This document shows positions 61,160 through 64,000 of a stretch of 64,000 nucleotides of DNA, piece by piece. Made by a program: the position numbers and the translations under genes. Origin of the DNA: Liolophura sinensis (taxonomy: Eukaryota; Mollusca; Polyplacophora; Chitonida; Chitonidae); contig NC_088307.1 in assembly GCF_032854445.1 (NCBI RefSeq), positions 21,652,017 through 21,716,016 of the forward strand, written 5' to 3'. The notes below the pieces were generated by a model that was given only the letters and a program-made list of their open reading frames with translations, was not told the origin of the DNA and did no database searches. How positions within the stretch are numbered: position 1 is the stretch's first letter; each line of letters opens with the position of its first letter.

Positions 61160-61336
61160 CGGGTAGTGGTTAGCGTGCTAGAGGAGCACACTGACCTAGG
61201 GGCCTCTCGACAAGGAGTTTCCTGTGAGTTAAATTCCAGCTCATGCTCGCTACCTCTCCGGTCGTACGTGGGAAGGTCGGGTAGCAACCTGCGGGTGGTC
61301 GTGGGGTTTCCATAGGCTCTGCCTGGTTCCCTCCGG
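61160..61336 (+). mobile_element. 3'-truncated SINE (family A)
   Basis: Head with GTGGTTAGCGTGCTAG, altered B box (GAGTTAAATTCC) and central domain through GGTCGTGGGGTTTCC, ending near GGTTCCCTCCGG without the tail. Confidence 0.82.
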
Positions 61337-61822
61337 TATGTAAGTAGCCAGCATTTCAAGTATGTTCATGGATGATGTCATTTCCGAACATTGACGGAAA
61401 ATATGCATAAAATAGTGTTGCTATTTTTTAATAAATGCCTCAAAAATGATTTTTTCCCCAATTTTATAGTTTTATAGTACCTTTTCAAGTTTCCGTTAAA
61501 CACAAAAACCAACAGAACATTATTTGGTTTTTCGTCACTTGATGCAGGCTAACCTCTATCGCTTTATTTCTCTTTCATATTTAGTTATTTTGAAAAAAAT
61601 GGCAATATTCATTTATGGTGAAGAATGTGATTCTTGTGTTGGTTTAGTCGATATTTCATCACATGAGAGATTGTAACCATTCGTTCTATTTCAAGAGTAA
61701 GCGTCACTCCATAAAGCATCTCAGAAATGATGCCATTTTTCTACTTTTACTGACAAGCTGACCGATCGAACCTTCGTGTTATGCTCTGGCATTATAAAAC
61801 ATAGCGGTCTTAGTTTTGATGT
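61337..61822. other. non-coding; TATA-like motif near its end
   Basis: No repeat recognised. TATAAAA at 61,793-61,799 lies 24 bases before the ATG of the following ORF, too close to leave a usual 5' UTR, so it may be coincidental. Confidence 0.3.
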
Positions 61823-62200
61823 ATGATGCGAGGTAGAAAAAAGACAACTATATGCAGCAATGACATCATGATAGATCGTGTAAGCAACGCGGAGTTAAAT
61901 GTCAGCGTGCAAAGAGGTGAAGGTAGACCGCGATTTTGGATCAATCACACGCATATTGGTTTAAATGATATAGAGTGCAACGATGCTGAGTCTAGGCGTC
62001 AAAATAGACATTCCCGTACCAGTCGTCAACCAAAATGGATGTTCGGAGTCAATAATCGCAAGGTCAATTCCAAAACCAACCTAAAAACACAAATCATCAA
62101 AGAAATTGAAAAGGATATGAAGTACGAAATTAGGGCAGTCATGCAAAGAGAAGCAGTCAGCGGTTTTTTTACAGGTGTAAGGAATGTTCTAGGCAAATGA
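61823..62200 (+). CDS. hypothetical 125-aa ORF
   Basis: An ATG-initiated frame with a basic, polar product (about residues 60-75 rich in Arg/Ser/Gln/His; C-terminal part KEIEKDMKYEIRAVMQREAV and then GFFTGVRNVLGK). After the TGA the same frame continues open for another 20 codons of basic residues, so the stop may be a nonsense change in a longer frame. No family recognised. Its composition looks more coding-like than the neighbouring short ORFs, but chance is not excluded. Confidence 0.35.
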   Translation: MMRGRKKTTICSNDIMIDRVSNAELNVSVQRGEGRPRFWINHTHIGLNDIECNDAESRRQNRHSRTSRQPKWMFGVNNRKVNSKTNLKTQIIKEIEKDMKYEIRAVMQREAVSGFFTGVRNVLGK

Positions 62201-63005
62201 ATGAAATCAGTATCGAAGGCCTTTTTCAAAAATGTGAAGTTGAAAGCCAGAAATCTGATGTAAAAGGAAAATCTTGTGTGATCTAGCATAGATTACCCAT
62301 CGTGGTGTAAACGAGAAATTCTCGAGTATGGGATTAAACAACAATGCGACAAATGAAAAAAAAATAACAACACTTTTTACCTAGAATTCCATCTGTTTTG
62401 ATCCGACATCGGCTACATGACTGAACAATGAAACCGACCAAACATTGGAAATAATTAATCGATTTCCTGGTCGACATGTTGCTATGTAGTTATAATGACT
62501 ATATTTAAGCCTCGTTTGTTGGTTTGCAGACGTTGCGTGGACCTCATCCTTCATTCATTTGTTTATTTGGTCATTTATGTATGTAAAGTTTTTGTTCTAA
62601 CTATTCATGGAAATGTTTACACCGAGGCAAGCTGAATAAGGTACCAGAAAACTGTGGTGAAATTAATTAGACGACATTTGTCTAGAATTAACAGTATCTT
62701 GTTCACAAGTTCAGTAAACAGTAACGTGAAAACTACTCAAAGAACCAGGCCTGGGTACACCCATCAGAATCCTGGTTAAGGGAAACAATAGGTATAACAG
62801 TTTACAGCATGAAGAGTAAAACCAGAGCAGCCGTGACACTTTGATTTTAATTCACAAATGGTCTCTTACGTCAGTTACAAAACTTACTGCTTATTTTCTT
62901 CTGGGTATTTTGTGTTGGACGTTCTTTTGGAAAATGATCTAATTCTAGAGCAGTGACATTTAACATACTGCAACTAAACATCCCTGCATATTTGTTTACC
63001 TCTTG

Positions 63006-63832
63006 TCTATTTCTTTTAGAGAGTCGCCTATGTTCAGCTGTCTGTAAAATTAGCCATGCTCGCTACCAAAATTACCCTTAGCCCGTGGTACGTGACATCA
63101 TAAGCTATACCCATGGAGATGTTGGAAGTAAATATTTTTGCCAAGAAAATGAAATTAGAACACCTATTCTAATTTATTATGATAAACAGCATTGCCTCGG
63201 GTGACGTCATAATTATTAACAAATTAGTTGCATGCTGGGGAATGGGAGTGGAGATTAATTTATTTTACAATAGGTGCACCAAAATGTGGTTAGAACAAAC
63301 TCCATGCAGGAACACGGCCTACACTACAACTTCGGCGAAAAGACTACATTGTTTTTTATATCAAAATCTGATAACATCCGGCTTTATAACCATACTGCCG
63401 TGAGATCATATATAGTACAACAGATACAATTAAATTCATTTATTAAGGTTATATTATATTAAAACGTGTAAACAATTTCAAATATGGCAATGTCATAAAC
63501 AGGGTGTACGGTCAAATCTATAGCTGTTCCGGTAACTGGTATCAAACTCCATCAAAACATGTTGAACTCCGCCCAATATCCAGCATGCCATTGGTTTTTT
63601 AAAATAATCATGCCGTCAATGGATTCGTGCCGTCAAAAATGAGGTTATGAACTTCACATTATGAATTTTAAAAAGTATTCTAACTTCATTTTCCTGGCAA
63701 TAATGTGAACTTCAAACAAATCAATGTGTAGACCTTATGTTGTTACATGTCAACGACTATAGGCGATTTTAGTAGCGAGTATGACTGATTTTACAGACAG
63801 CTGAACATAGGCGACTCTCTAAAAGAAATAGA
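63006..63832. mobile_element. 827-bp non-autonomous element with ~78-bp inverted arms
   Basis: 63,006-63,083 (TCTATTTCTTTTAGAGAGTC...) is complementary, with scattered mismatches, to about 63,750-63,832. The interior has no convincing ORF. A related, truncated copy is at 44,540-45,220. No clear target-site duplication. Confidence 0.75.
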
Positions 63833-64000
63833 ATATAGTTCTGCTTAAGCCATGATGATGGGGGCATGAGCGTTGCCACTATTTAGGCACTTACTGAATC
63901 AGTTGATAAACCCTACCTGAGGTTAATTCACCTCTAACGCGTTACCATTTGCAAACTGCTCTGGTTTTACTCTCCATGCTGGACTTTTTTCATCGGCTAC

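Overview
The window looks like repeat-rich, AT-rich nuclear DNA from a marine invertebrate, most likely a mollusc or another lophotrochozoan. The evidence is: many tRNA-derived SINEs with a conserved central domain of the MetaSINE kind, a Toll-like-receptor remnant with LRR, LRRCT, TM and TIR parts, a Crypton-type tyrosine recombinase remnant, a DUF7869-type transposase-like gene, minisatellites, and putative exons bounded by GT/AG. There are no operons, ribosome sites or rRNA/tRNA genes. The species call rests on remembered family distributions. I see no complete, undamaged protein-coding gene.

Layout. 1-22,926: three tandem copies (U1, U2, U3) of a roughly 10-kb unit. U1 and U2 are nearly complete; U3 stops matching at about 22,926 and continues as a much more diverged version. 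Each unit carries a truncated SINE and a palindromic MITE. U1 alone has an inserted SINE and a four-fold 125-bp array. Near the end of the unit (10,718-10,827 and 20,598-20,707) is a 110-bp putative exon whose six differences between copies all fall at third codon positions. 23,757-26,463: a segment with 33-bp terminal inverted repeats that contains a DUF7869-family protein gene (minus strand, one frameshift). 26,464-32,500 and 38,600-43,000: a pair of older, related blocks holding shuffled and partly inverted pieces of the 10-kb unit. 33,601-35,829: a minus-strand Crypton-like recombinase pseudogene with two in-frame stops, a frameshift and a SINE inserted in its catalytic region. 36,411-39,100: another diverged unit piece, inside which a 47-bp minisatellite has expanded about 16-fold. 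39,600-48,115: dense SINEs, a (TA)n run, a reverse-transcriptase fragment and a 196-bp MITE. 48,815-49,884: a Toll-like receptor pseudogene (minus strand), cut off in its LRR region by a 4.6-kb satellite of about 99-bp units (49,885-54,497). 54,500-64,000: mostly unassigned sequence with a second copy of the reverse-transcriptase fragment, more SINEs, one unassigned ORF at 61,823 and an 827-bp element with about 78-bp inverted arms at the right end.

How it fits together. The region is dominated by duplication and transposition. A 10-kb unit duplicated in tandem, older copies were shuffled nearby, and mobile elements inserted into coding remnants. The copies act as internal controls: empty sites in one copy date insertions in another, and codon-position patterns between copies show which parts may still be, or recently were, under selection. 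Two candidates stand out as possibly undescribed: the inverted-repeat-bounded DUF7869 element, and the unidentified gene inside the 10-kb unit.
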